Source: Malurus cyaneus samueli (lineage: Eukaryota; Chordata; Aves; Passeriformes; Maluridae). Taken from it: 64,000 nucleotides of DNA. Location: contig CM019216.1 in assembly GCA_009741485.1 (NCBI GenBank), positions 56,727,804 through 56,791,803 of the forward strand, given 5' to 3'. Below, piece after piece: positions 49,471 to 62,006 of this stretch. The position numbers were made by a program, and so were the translations under genes. Numbering within the stretch: the stretch's first letter is position 1; each line of letters starts with the position of its first letter. The notes below the pieces were generated by a model. It made no database searches, had not been told where the DNA came from, and saw only the letters and a list, made by a program, of their open reading frames with translations.

Positions 49471-52237
49471 TAGGGTGGCAAATATGGTTTCTTCAGAGTT
49501 AGTCCAACAAGTATTTCTTGAAACTCTATCTGGGAAGTGGTTTCTTGGATGGCTAAGCAGGAGGGCTAGTAATATTTTCCCTGGTATATATGTTCTTTCC
49601 ATGTTGAACCCAGTACTCTGCTGTCTGATGGACACCCCACAGATGGGTGTTCTACTCAGTGTGAAGGGATCTACTATGGTGTTCACTACTTGGAGGCATC
49701 TGTACTGCTGCTCCTGTGTCAAAATTGCATGCATTTCCACATAGCAAGAAGATCCAGACATCTCAAATGCCTTAGTGACTTCTGTCACTCACTTTAGCAA
49801 TAAGACAGTGGTGAGAAAGGTGATGTAAAAATTTACCCAAAAAGGTCATTTGTAATCCGTTGCACCTAAAGCATTATGCCAAATATTTATGAGTGTTAAG
49901 CACTGTCACTTTATCTGTTTACTTTTTCTGTTTTACCTAATGCAGCAATAACCTATTGACTTGTCATGATATAAATATTAGCACTAGGAATAAGTCCTCT
50001 CTGATAAATCTACCATCATTTTATTCAGCCTGGTAGAAGAGACATGGGAACAGTGATGAAAAATCCCAAGGAAAAAAATGAGTTTCTAAGGGTTAGTTCT
50101 TTTTTGTGTGTATGTATCTGTACTCTATTAATGTGCCATCTGCTGCTAGGACGTAGATTCATTTACCATTACAGTGTTCTAACATGATTACCTTTCTTTC
50201 CCCCTCAAAAGCCACAAAGGGGCTAAATATAGATATACTTAAAATTCTAGGAAAAGAGACGGTCCTTGCCCTAGACACAATTGTTCTCTTGATTTTGAGA
50301 GCATTACCACTAGCATTAAATGTAATTTACTTTATCTGATGACAGTTTGCTGAACAAGATCTTAAGTTTTAATAGGATCAGGACATAGATGGTAAGTGGA
50401 GAGAAGCATTGTGGGTGGAATTCATCGCACCCCATTACCCCTTCTTTAAGTAAGAACAAATTGAGCACAAAGAAGATATTAGGCTCTATCCAGGAGGTGG
50501 GCTGAGTTAGAGGGCATCAGCACATGCAGTCTCCAGGCTGGAACAGAGTCTGACACCCGGCTGCATTTCCCCTGGTGGGTTGTTGCCCTGCTGTAGTACA
50601 GTCGTGAGCTCATTACTCAGATATATGCTCCTCTCCTCTCTATTCACCACTGCACTTCTAATTACCCTCTAGTTTATGATAGCTACCACGGGCTCACGCA
50701 GCAGCTCAGGGTACCTGTTCTGTCAGCCATCCACCATTTACACAGCAGAACCTTTTTTTTAATGTCTCATACGATCACGGGTAAATTTCATAGTATGATA
50801 AAGCCCTTCACCAATCAAAGCACCAAGTGTTAGAGGAGAAATTGGTTTCTCATTCAGAGTTATGGGACTATTATGACCTCCCACATTACTGCTGGTTCAT
50901 TTGCAATCAGCTTTTTCATTATCTTTCAGCTACACCGGACCAGAATTATGTTAATTGCCCATTAACTACAGTTGGGTGATTCATTTATTCTTTTAATTTA
51001 GAGTATCGAAAATGGATCTAACCTCTATTTTGCTTTTAAAACTTTCTGATACAATCTCTGCCATTACTGAGGTGAAAGTAAAAACAAGATATCAATAAGA
51101 CCATGTCCTTCACTATGTATGGAGCCTCTGTGGGCAGCACAACATCCGGCATTTCTTGTGAAGTACTCTGCTAAGAATGACAAGTAAGGTTATCAGAAGA
51201 GTTCCTTTTTTTTTTCCTCGCCTTTTCTGCTGTTGTAGTTTTTCCTGCATTTATACTGGAGTGTCTCAATTTTCTTTTTCACTTTGTTATTTCTGCCTCT
51301 TTTAAAGAAGTTGGCCCTTCAAAATTATCCCCTACTAGGCAAAAATTTGGATATGCTTTCCACCTGGCAAGCTCATCAAATATCAGTGGAGTTTTCTGCA
51401 GTTGGGATGTGTGGCCAGTCTTACCCCAGCTGACAACAGATGAGAGGGAAGACAGGTTTCAGTGAGGGATGGAGTCACTTGGGCAGCTGGAAGGTCTGGG
51501 GAAAGAGACTTAGAAATGCAGTAGGAGGAAAAAGCAAGGTCGTGTTGGATCACACAGGTATTTTGGTTTAGCCAATTTCAATTATAATTTTTAATGGATC
51601 AAGTCAGATGAGCACTTGGGGGTGCAGGAACAGCTTTGAAAAATTTGAGCATGACAATTTTTCTGGTTTTACAACAAGGAGATTTTGTTCAAGGAAAAGT
51701 AAGGTACAATGAGCGAGCACTGAATTATGAAAAAAGCAAATAGGCAGTGTTTTACTTTTATCATTCCTGGGGGATTTAAAATTACTTAGAACATTGGATT
51801 GCAAATACTGCACACTTAAACCATAATAATTTTCAACTGAAAAACGCAATGAAATGGATGTGGTTTTCTTAGCTACATACATAGTTACATGTATTTATGA
51901 TGAATGTCTACATTTTACAATATATGAAGTCAAACTTTGTCTTTTTTTATTCCATCCTTTATTTCTCTCCACTTTTTAGTACTTTGCTTTATTCTTTCAT
52001 TTTCATTCTACAGGTTTTTGTTGCCCATCTTTCTATAACGTCTATTTTCAATTAACTTCTATTTTTCCCTTTTCTATACATACTCAGACCCTGATTTTTT
52101 GAAGCTTGTACAAAACTGTTCATATTAAAATCAACTGTATTTCTATCATATGAATTCAGTGCTGCAGGGCTATGAAGAAAGTATCACTGGTTTACCATTG
52201 GATTTTTATTATATCCTTGTTTTTCAACAGAATTAAT

Positions 52238-52400
52238 GGGGGGGCAGTGTTGCTGTTATGTTTTTTTGATTTTGGGGTTTTAATTTGTTTGGGGGAGGTT
52301 GGGGTTATTTTGTTTGGGGTTTTTTGTGGGGTTGTGGTTTTGGTTTGGGTTTTTTTTTTCTTTGCTTGTTTGTTTGCTTGTGTTTTGTTGGTTTGGATTT
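52238..52400 (+). repeat. G/T-rich low-complexity tract, potential G-quadruplex
   Basis: The + strand is almost free of C and A. It has repeated G-runs of three or more: G7 at 52238, G4 at 52274, G5 at 52291, G4 at 52301, G4 at 52316, G4 at 52328 and G3 at 52347. The six from 52274 to 52349 have loops of 5 to 15 bases, some longer than the usual limit of 7. A quadruplex is possible but not certain. The hydrophobic open frame here is a composition artefact. Confidence 0.75.
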
Positions 52401-53156
52401 TTTCTCTCTTTTGTAAATAAACCAGAAGTGTGTAGATCTTTATTTTGTTTTTCTGAATTCTGAAGGGTTGCCTGCACAGGTAATTTAATTTTTCATGTCC
52501 ATATCTTTTTTGTCAAAAAGACTCAGAGCAGAAATATGTCTTAAGCCACATTCCCATTTCCACATGTTACATGGTTTATCATTTCTCAGCGTGGCAAAAC
52601 CCACAAGATCAGTCTGATAGTCAGTGTCACACAAACCATACACAAAATTTACAAGTTTTTTTCTGTGCTCAGTCATTTTCTATACATTTCCATGAATTGC
52701 ATCTATGAAAAGCAGGTGTGTCTCCCACAGGCATGGGTGCACTCTAGAAGTTCAGAGGTTAATTCAGCATCTTAAAACACAGTTGTTGCTTCTAGCAGTG
52801 TCTTGAACTTCTGTTTATGTAACATCACTTCCCAAGCTAACTCTTGTTCTCCTAACCACAGTTGTCATCATTTTGGAAAGGGAAGCAGCCTTGTACATTA
52901 ATTATCTCTGGATTGTCACTGGAACATCCAGACTACTTGCTGGTCTTTCAGCATCTTTATAGTGAAATACACCACCTGTTCATGAAGTTCAGCCATATCA
53001 GGTTGTGAAGACATAAATTCAGACAAAGGGACAGCTAGAAGGAAGGAGTAGCACAGATAAGCAGAGTGGCTGAGTGTCTCAACATGGGCAAATTTCTTCC
53101 AGTACCTTACAGTAATGAACTAAATTAGTTTACTGAGAGAATGAAACTGGAATGAC

Positions 53157-53174
53157 AAAAAAAAAAAAAAAAAG
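53157..53174 (+). repeat. A18 homopolymer
   Basis: Eighteen consecutive A bases about 150 bp before the SINE. Confidence 0.95.
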
Positions 53175-53325
53175 GTAAAAGATTAGGCTTCCATACTAAT
53201 TTAGCTGCTTTTGCAGGGGTAGACTGCTTTTTCACACTGCTTTTTAAAAGCCAAGAGCTTAGAAGTTCTTAACAAAGCTTCTCGGGTGTGTTACTGCTGG
53301 AATTTGTGGCTTTTATTTGCACACT

Positions 53326-53471
53326 GGTACAGATCAGCTCAGCTGGTCAGAGTATGGTGCTAATAACACCAAGGTCGTGGGCTTGATCCTTGTATGGGCC
53401 ATTCACTTTAGAGCTGGACTCTAAGTGATCCTTGGGTGACCCTTCCAAATCAGAATATTTTGTGATTCTGC
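53326..53471 (+). mobile_element. tRNA-Ile-derived SINE with CR1-like tail (TguSINE1-like)
   Basis: The 5' part (about 53326-53401) is tRNA-like. It has an A box at 53334-53346 (TCAGCTCAGCTGG) and an anticodon arm TGGTGCTAATAACACCA with AAT in the loop, as in tRNA-Ile. A B box lies at 53380-53389 (GGCTTGATCC), and the acceptor end is TGTATGGGCCA. The 3' part (53402-53471) ends GGGTGACCCTTCCAAATCAG and ATATTTTGTGATTCTG, like the 3' end of CR1 LINEs (CCCTTCCAACTCAGGATATTCTGTGATTCTG). A tRNA-Ile head joined to a CR1 tail is the structure of TguSINE1 described from passerine birds, mobilised in trans by CR1. Acceptor-stem pairing is degraded, so it is not a functional tRNA gene. Confidence 0.88.
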
Positions 53472-55903
53472 ATTCAATGTCCTCTAAACTGAGGTTCTAC
53501 TCCCTGACTGATTGATCCATTGATTCATCCATTGGATTCATCCATTCCTAAACTAGCTATATTTATTCATCTCAGTAATCAACATTATAATATTGTCTGT
53601 GTTGTAAAATACACAGAACGCGAGATGTGGAGAGAGTTCAGCTTTGCTTCTGGAATCTGAATTATTTCATTGCTGATAATTCTTATTTTAAAAAATGGAA
53701 ACTTAAATCTTGACTTAACATTTTAAATATCGTAGCGTTCCGTGTTTTATTAAGTGTTCCGTTTCTGATGACAAGTTCATTTACCTATGAACTGCCGAGA
53801 GGGCGAAAGGGTGAGATTCCCGGGCTCTGTAAGGGAGGGAGCAGGACGCGCTGGCTGGAGGAGAGCAGCATTTTTCCACATACGGATGCTGCTCTCTGCT
53901 GGAACACTGCAGCGCTGCAGCTTCGTTTTCTCCAGCATGAGACGCCTCGGGTGATTCTTCCCAGGCTCGCTGGAGGTGGTAAAGGCAAAATCAGATTACT
54001 GTCCTGATTCAGAGGTTTGCTCGCTCTAAATACCAGCCATAGTGTTTTCCTGGCTACCCTCCCCCTGGAGAATACGGCATCTGAGGGATATTCCTGACTT
54101 CTCTGCAAGGCTATAAGGACAAAGCAAGGCACCTCCCATAACTCATGGCCATGATGCTGCACAGAGACCTTCTGACCTTCATCTCAGCCCTGCACCGACA
54201 TTGTCAAATCCTGACTTCCCTGCATCTTTCTTTACTTGCACGGATACAATCTGTTTGGGTCTAATTCCACTTCTGTCTTTCATTGTTTCTTTTAAATATA
54301 TCCCCAGTCTGTCTTCTTGGCAACATACCCTTTTCAGGGTGACTGTCTTGTTCAGAAAAAAATAAGGTGACTAGACTTTTCTGCGAGATTGGTGTCAGCC
54401 ATTGGGATTTGTAGTTCTGAGATGCAAAGATTTTGCTTCCCCTGAATACCCCTGAATTTAGTATATGCAAGATGACTTTTTAGTAGTAGTTTAGAGGGTA
54501 AGAATAGGGCTGTGAGAGAACTCAGTGCAATCAACATGTCACAAAGCCAAAAGAAAGTGTAATTTATGCCGATTTGTACTACCTTGATGGGTAAACCCAG
54601 CAGAATATATTAACAAATGATACTTCTACATTATGCCATTTGCTATAATTTAATGTATAATCATGCTTTAGAAAAGGAATACTGAAGGATGGTTTAAAAA
54701 CCTGTAGAATGTATCTCAGAATTACAGTAATTTCTGTTGATCCCAATTATGTCTCATAAAGCTTTGTTGATTTTTTTCCTGAAAGTGTAGGCTGTTTTCA
54801 GAAAGGAACATTTGATTCTGGTTTGCAGACTGCATAAGCAGAAGGGCTCATAGGATAATCAGCCATATTCATCCTGCTGCTGCAATATGTATTCCTCATA
54901 TCAGAAATAAAGCAGGATATTTACTGTGTGAAGAGTTATTACATGTAAAGGTACAAAATTCAGTTTCGCATTTTGTGATAAGCATGAAGAAGCCAGCTTT
55001 CTCACGGGATTCAGATCTGATTTTGAGCTAGCCTGCACTATTTTAGAGTTTGCCTCAGAGCCCATATGAAGCCTGTCATTTTAAAATGGCATAAAATATG
55101 GAGCTTTTTTATTATTTGAGTTCTAAATACAGCTCGATGGGGTTTAAATCGCAGGAAAAATGTGTTCTATCATCATTAGAAACAGAATTGTTGCTACTTT
55201 CCCTTCTAGCTTCATGATATTGGTTTTAAGGGTTCTTGTTACCTTTATCAGAAGTTTATTTTCCATCGGTTTAGAAAACTATTGAAAAACAAGTTCTTGA
55301 ATCTTTCCAAAACAATCATCTCATGCAAAGGATCAGTAGATTCAAAAACTCTAAGTGATTGTTTTTAAGGTATAAAACAAGTTTATACCTTTCAGCTGTA
55401 ACTCAAAGAAACAACTATGAACATTTTATAGTGTTTTGAGCTGTGGTAAATTTTGATCTTTATTGTTTATCTCTAAAACAAAGAAATAAAGCAATGTATT
55501 ACAGTGTTTTGCTGCCAACTGCATAAAGATATTCTGGAACCTCAAGTATGTGTTGGGCAAACAAATATATTTGACAATACCTTCCAAATCAAGAAGTTGA
55601 TTGATGCATAAATAAACAGAAATAGACATGCTACATTAAGATATGGGGGTATAATGTGATCAAGAAATTAGAATAGGAAAACATTTTCCTTGTTTCTTTC
55701 TTTCACTGTTCACTTTTTCTTTTAAAAGAATTCTTAGGAAAAAAGACAAAAATATTACCCAAAAGTGTGGTTGCTATGGATGTATTCATAGCATTTTAGC
55801 ACAGATATTTGTTATCTTGTCTAACCTGAAAAAAAAAAAAAACCCACATGAAAAGTTTCTTTTAAATTCCTAGGCAATACACATTAGCATGAAAGTTAAA
55901 CCA

Positions 55904-55950
55904 GTTTAAACCAGTAGAGGATCTTAAGTTTAAACCAGTAGAGGATCTTA
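55904..55950 (+). repeat. 24-bp tandem duplication
   Basis: Two exact adjacent copies of GTTTAAACCAGTAGAGGATC plus TTA(A), at 55904-55927 and 55928-55950. A third partial GTTAAACCA lies just upstream. The lack of divergence suggests a recent event. Confidence 0.92.
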
Positions 55951-56229
55951 TATGGTTTGTAGTATCCTCCTGTTTCATTATCTTTCATTGTTAAAATACT
56001 TTTTCAAGCAGTGAAAGAAAATAAAGATATTGATACATAGGCCTTAGGAAATAATTAAACAAAGTCAGTTTTCTGAACAAATGGGTGAAAAGTAGCTATG
56101 AATACATTTAGCCTGAAAAATCAGAAAGGTGTTCTCAGTTATAAGGGATGCCCATTCTGAAAGAGATTTTCAGTGGGTTTAGTCAGAATAGCAGCAACTA
56201 ACTCCCTGATTTATAAAGAATGTAACATC

Positions 56230-56263
56230 AATCAGAGAGTCTTGGGAATCAGAGAGTCTTGAG
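56230..56263 (+). repeat. 17-bp tandem duplication
   Basis: AATCAGAGAGTCTTGGG (56230-56246) is followed directly by AATCAGAGAGTCTTGAG (56247-56263), with one difference. Confidence 0.92.
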
Positions 56264-59200
56264 AACCCAGGAGGTCTCTTCCACTGCTGTGTCCCTAGCA
56301 ATAAGGTATGTATTTGTAGAGGGAGCAGTTCGCTGTAAGTGGCCAGAATTTTTTAACCACTTCTTTCCAGTGCTTTTCCCTCCTCTTAGAAATACAAGCT
56401 TAGAACAACCTTCAGGCATCTGTGGATCTTGATACCCAATCTTAAAACCATAGCCAGGTTGTGGTTTTGAATTGTAAAATATCCACCACGGTCCCCGACG
56501 ATGATAATGGAGTATCTTCTTGTACACAAATTTCTTTAAAGGTAGTTAAAGATTTTGCTCCTAATGCTCACCGCCTGATCACTAACTGGTGGAAACAGCA
56601 GATTCCTGAGTGTTGGCTCTCCTGTGACCTTGAGATGGGTCTCCTCCTTGCCTTGGATTTCCTGTTCCTCCCTGAATCTTTATAGCACTGTCGGGACACA
56701 GATTTGTTTCCCTATCTAACAGCTTTCCTTTTTTTTACAGTACAAAACCTGAAGGATTATGATCAAACCAACTGTTGAGCTAACTTTGGTTTTGGAAGGT
56801 TTTAGAAGAAACATCCCCAGGTATGATGCAGAATAATCTCTTGCCCCATAACCAGATCAGCAGTAAAACCTTGATCTGGATATTATTTTCCTCCTGTGGC
56901 ACATTTTATGGTGACTGCCAGTTCTACTGTATTTATAATGTCTTTCATTTTCCTCATCTGCATTCTAGCAGATTTGAGCAGGCCTAAAGGTCACTCTGCA
57001 TGTAGCCACAGTAGCTTTTTAAAAGCCTTTGAATGCTAATCCAGTTCCGAACTGCTTTGCATTTGCATATTTGCTTAATCAGAATTGTGTAAGGTCAGCA
57101 CAGGAGCTTCATTAGGATATTCATGGCTAAAATTGCTCTCCTCATCACTTCTCTTAGAGTGTTCAGCCCAGCTTTGCACAGGTTGCACACCTCCCTCATG
57201 CCCCTGCTGGCAGTGGCAGCGGAGATAAAAACAGATCCAGAAATAAGTGGGAAGGCTGAAACCCTCTAGCAAGCAAAGGGACAGAGAGAGCTTGTGTCTG
57301 CCAAATGTGTTTTAAGCTGTGCTATTTTAGCTACTGAGACAATCAAAACGAAGTCTGTTTGGGAAAGCAGAAGGACAAAGCAAAGATAAGGAAACTAAGA
57401 GCTGCAGATGGCTGGAAGCAAGCTGTTTTAAAGAAAGCTTAATTGTTAGTCAGCAGTGATGGAAGAGTGCAATGCTTCTGGGGCTGAGTTCAAATTTATC
57501 CCGTGGAATATTCCTTCCAAGGTGGCAGTATTCTGCAGAAATATGCAGCACTGATTAATAATTGGCTCCCACTCATGTAGCTGATCTATTGACCATACCA
57601 GTGTCTCTGGCCAGGCAGCCTGATATGAAATAGCAACCTCTGCACATCTTTCCTTTTAGTATGTCAGTGAATATTCTGTGTCCTTAGTCTCATCATCTTT
57701 CACATTCACCTGCTGCCCTGCTAAGAATTTTCATCTTACTCAGGTCATCATTTAATCCACATTCCTCACCTATTGCAAACATCCCTGCCTTCCTGCCTCA
57801 GCTGCTTCTAGCCTGATTTCTTCTGCCAGTCATAGGTACAAACCCTAACTGTACAACTATTTCATAAAATAAGAGAGAATTTAGAAGTGGAGAAGAGAAA
57901 ATGCTAACATATATATTAAAGGAGACAGGTACATGACTCTTTTAGAAATGTCAAGCTGAAGAATGTCAGGAAGTTGCACTGCAATATTTGCCATACAAAT
58001 GTTTGGCCTTTTGTACCTGTGCTCACCAAGAAGGAGGCACACATCCTTTATGTTCATTTGACTGAAAGGACAAAAAATGGCCTTGTGTCATATTCCCCTT
58101 AATCTGTTTTACTATTAACCACACACTTTGACTTCTATATGGGATGTGAAATAGTGGGAGAACTCTATTTCAGTCCAAGTGTAAGTATTATCAGACAGAT
58201 ATTCCATGCTGAAATTTTCCCTACCTTGTGAACAGACAACCATTTCTTTCTGTGACAACGTAGAGCTATAGAAGAGATAATTAAGGCTTTCAATTTTATA
58301 TTTCAGAATGAATAGGAACTTCAGAGTTTACAGCTACTGCCCATTAGGGATAACAGCAAAGGCTATTTTGTGAAGATGTTTGAATACTATTTCCTCAAAG
58401 AAGGGAGATGTTACTAGAATATTTCTATTCAAATTTTAAGATGTTACAGTCACTGTGGAGGCAATGTAAGAAAACTTGTAGTTCTGAGAGTACAAAGCCT
58501 GTTAGTAGAGTTGAGAGGAATTAGAAAACATACATGTAGGCAAACTGAACATCTGCTAAAGATGAGATGGCTTTTTAAATGGAAAGTGGAATAATGCTAA
58601 CAGATGGCCAGTAGGACAATAAAAAAAGTAGGAGTTAATTCCAAACACTGTCTTACAAGATGAGATTCTGGTGTTCATTACATAATATTTTGGTCAGATT
58701 TATTTTTCAACATACTCTAAAAATTAATTATTGTATCTCTGCCATTCTCGTATCTTTTACCCTTTCTTGCCATTTACCCTTCTTCTAAAATTTCATATTT
58801 CACTTGTTCAAGATTTGCCTGTGTTTTGGTGAGATTCCACTGACAGCAGAAGTTTTGGTAAAAAGTGATTAAAGCCTGAAGAACTTAGCTCAATGTGAAA
58901 GTAACTGTAATGAATTTTCCTGTTTGTTAAGGTCATGATTTTTACAATAAAAGGCTCCAGATATATCTTCACCAAGATCATGGCTTGCTTGCCCCAAACT
59001 AGTCCCCATCCTCTACCTTGTACACAGTGTCAGCACAAGCTGAGGAACTGTGATGCACTAAGACAGGGAACCAGAGCATCTGGGAAATAATCCTTTTGGG
59101 AGAAATGATCTTTCAGCTTGAACTGTCACTCAGCTGTACTACTGATGCTGCTAGCTGAGCTGAGGGGATGGCAAAGGATGTGGCTGCAGGAAAAGAAGAC

Positions 59201-61982
59201 TTACAGGCTACTTTTTCATGCAACAGTATCCCCTTAAATAAATGTCCCATTAAAGCCTCAAGTGAAGCTAGAAGCTGTTGTAATAGGAATAAGCAAATGT
59301 TCAAGGCTAGCACATCACTAGAGACAGGTCATAAGTAGAACAAATACATCTCCATTCTAGCCCAAACTGTCTCTTTTGTCAGAGCCTAAACGTAGAAACA
59401 ATCTATTTTCTTAACAACATTTGAAATGACACATAGTAGGAAAAAGCCCATCATTCTTGAGAGATTTTTGCCCTTGAAAATATTTGGGCTGAAGCTTTTG
59501 CAGTTTGTGTGATTTTTGCCCTTATTGTACTCAGACTGCTTTTGTCATTTAGCCTTGAATTTGAACAGCAAAATAGGAGCTGTGCATACTCCCTCCTCAC
59601 TTATCTAAACACTGCCTCCCCCACCTGTAGGTAGGGGCATCTGGCCAGTGGAACAGACTGGATGAGTTGTTTTTCATACAACAGCATCTGGGTTTATGAA
59701 CCTTTACTTTGTTTAGATAGACTAAACCTTTAGTCTGTTTAGATAGAATATGATAGTTGTTGATGATGAATTAACAAACAACAATTTCAGAAAAATCTTA
59801 AAGTATCATTTTTCCCTTTATTTCCTTGACTATAGAGACATACTCTTACCATGTAACTGAGTCTCTGGTGATCCACAAGATACAATGAAACATTGCAAAA
59901 AACTGCACACATCCATTATTAAGTAAGCAAACAGGAAAAAAACCATGAAATTCTACTGTTAGTTTAAATTTTTTTACAGTTTTCTTTAGATAAAAAACAC
60001 TCTGGTTCCACTTACACAAGATGGTCCCTAGATTATTTCAAAGGGAATGTGGGCTTCTCTATTAAGGAAGCGTGGGCAATATTGCAATAAGCTGCTTGTG
60101 TAATAAAGGATTTTTCAGGAACATTTCTTTAGTTTAATGGCAATAGAGCTTACAAGAGCTAAAGATCTGGCAACTCACGACTTATTCTGTCTATCTAGAG
60201 CTCAGCAAGGAAAAGAGTTCTGAAATAGAAATCTTTTGATCTGAAAATGACAAGATCTGAATAGTAAAACCCCCTCTCATAAGAAACACAGGCTGTAATT
60301 ATGGCACATCTATTATTTAAAATGTTCTTGAAAATTCACATAAAAGCTGTTCTAAACAAAGTAAAGCATTAGGTCAGGAAATAGCCTGTAATACTGAAAA
60401 AAAAAATAAATTTCTGCTTTCTTTATTCAACATTTGCTTGAGATAACTGTCATGCAATACATAAAATGTTTGATCCAAATTAGTTGATTCTTTCCCTGTA
60501 AAAATGGATTTTAATTTATTCTATTTTGTTTCAAAGAAGATACTGTGCATACATCTACAAAATCATTGCTGAAGCCCAGGTCTTTCTGTTCCTCTACAGC
60601 CTCCTCCCTGGACAGCTGAGCTGTGTTTGTGCCTGATGGTTGGCAAATCTGGCAGACTCACTGTTAACGTTAACCACAGCTATTATAAACAAAATTCTGC
60701 AGTGTAACTGTCTCACAGCAGACAGCAATTAACCTAGGAAAATGAGTGAGCTAGAGCTTAGTCATATTTGATAATTAATGTGTGATGGTTTCCAAGCAAA
60801 ATTAATATAGTGATGGAGTAAAACATATGGAATAATGCTTAAGCTTACATCAAAGGCAAATATTGAATACATTAGGATACATTATCTCTACTCTTTCTGG
60901 AGTACATTATGTTCTGTTACGATGTGATGTTCTGAATTTCTGCCTGGGCTTCTCAGAGAATTTGTGTGATGGCTCACAAATGTGTTCCCCAGTGCCCTCC
61001 TCTCTAGCACTCTTCCAATTCAGCTATCATTTTTTTGTTTCAGATGAAGCATTAACACTCATTATCTGTCGTAGAATAAAAAAAGGAAAACAAAACAAAA
61101 CCTTTAAGACCCAACAACCTTTTATTTTTTTTTCAGATGAAACATCTTTCCTGGGTGACACTTCTGATGTTATCAGTAGGAAAAGCCTTCAAAGAAAATG
61201 AGTATCAAGCCTGAAACATTACATAATGCTGAGTTGAAAGACAAAGTGTTTTCTGGAATTTTAATTTTTTTTAAGCAGCTGCCTTTAAGTGAACACAGCC
61301 ATCACTGCTATAAAATATTCAGAGCCTCATACATATCAAACAGAGACACAGTTACTAGGGCAAACAACCTCACAAATCCATTGAACAAACACTTAGAATT
61401 TTTCCTGAGCCCACTCTAGGTCCTTACAATACCACTAGTTTAAATCGATTTTTACCCGGTACCCATTTGTTCTCTTTTTTATGGTAATTTTCAACTTTCC
61501 AGGACCCTGCTGGTTTTGTGGGGGAGCAGGTTGGCATGCAGTCGTGAGAGCCAGAGATTAAAAGACTTCTCTGTGATAGGTCATTAGCCATTCCACTTGC
61601 TGCACCGTAGCTCATTTTCCCATTCCTAATTGATCACTTCATTGATCAGACGTTATGGAGATGGCTTAGTAACCCAAGCCTTAGCTTTGAAACACCATAG
61701 AGACTGCAATTACCTGAAAGTCTTCAAGGGTGCCTGCAATTTTCAGACAGTCGGAGGCTCAGTTAATCAAAGATTCTGGCTAATGGAAAGGAGGGAGAAG
61801 GGCTGTTTCAGCCGGGTTCCCTTAGGCCAGGACTTTCAAGAGAGATTTGGAGAGAGAGAGCAGAAGTATGCCTTTAAAATTTTCTGTGCAAAAGTCTTGT
61901 AGGGTAGCAGTGCATGTTGAGAGGAGTTACAGAAGCCCCTATGCTGAAGATGGGTTGGTATAACTGGCTGGTTACAGGTTGG

Positions 61983-62006
61983 TTTACACCTGCTGACAGG
62001 TGTAAA
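61983..62006. promoter_or_regulatory. Perfect 10-bp inverted repeat with T-box-like and E-box half sites
   Basis: The arms are TTTACACCTG (61983-61992) and CAGGTGTAAA (61997-62006) with spacer CTGA. Each arm contains the E-box CACCTG/CAGGTG used by ZEB and SNAI factors. Each also contains an AGGTGTAA-type core close to the T-box half site AGGTGTGA, in inverted orientation. Binding is an inference from motif resemblance only. Confidence 0.5.

Larger units (their letters stand above)
49471..53325. other. Intergenic sequence
   Basis: No gene is recognised. The first 300 bp could be further 5' sequence of the old LINE or unrelated DNA; an open minus-strand frame at 49468-49788 is not recognisable. 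The G/T-rich tract at 52238-52400 and an A18 run at 53157-53174 are the only distinct features. Confidence 0.5.

Noticed and set aside
53326..53401. Functional tRNA-Ile gene
   Set aside because: The acceptor stem does not pair properly, the A and B boxes are diverged, and a CR1-like tail is attached. It is a SINE.
56249..56524. 92-codon minus-strand frame
   Set aside because: It looked protein-like (Trp/Tyr/Gly-rich), but I recognise no family, the opposite strand is equally open, and it crosses a tandem duplication.
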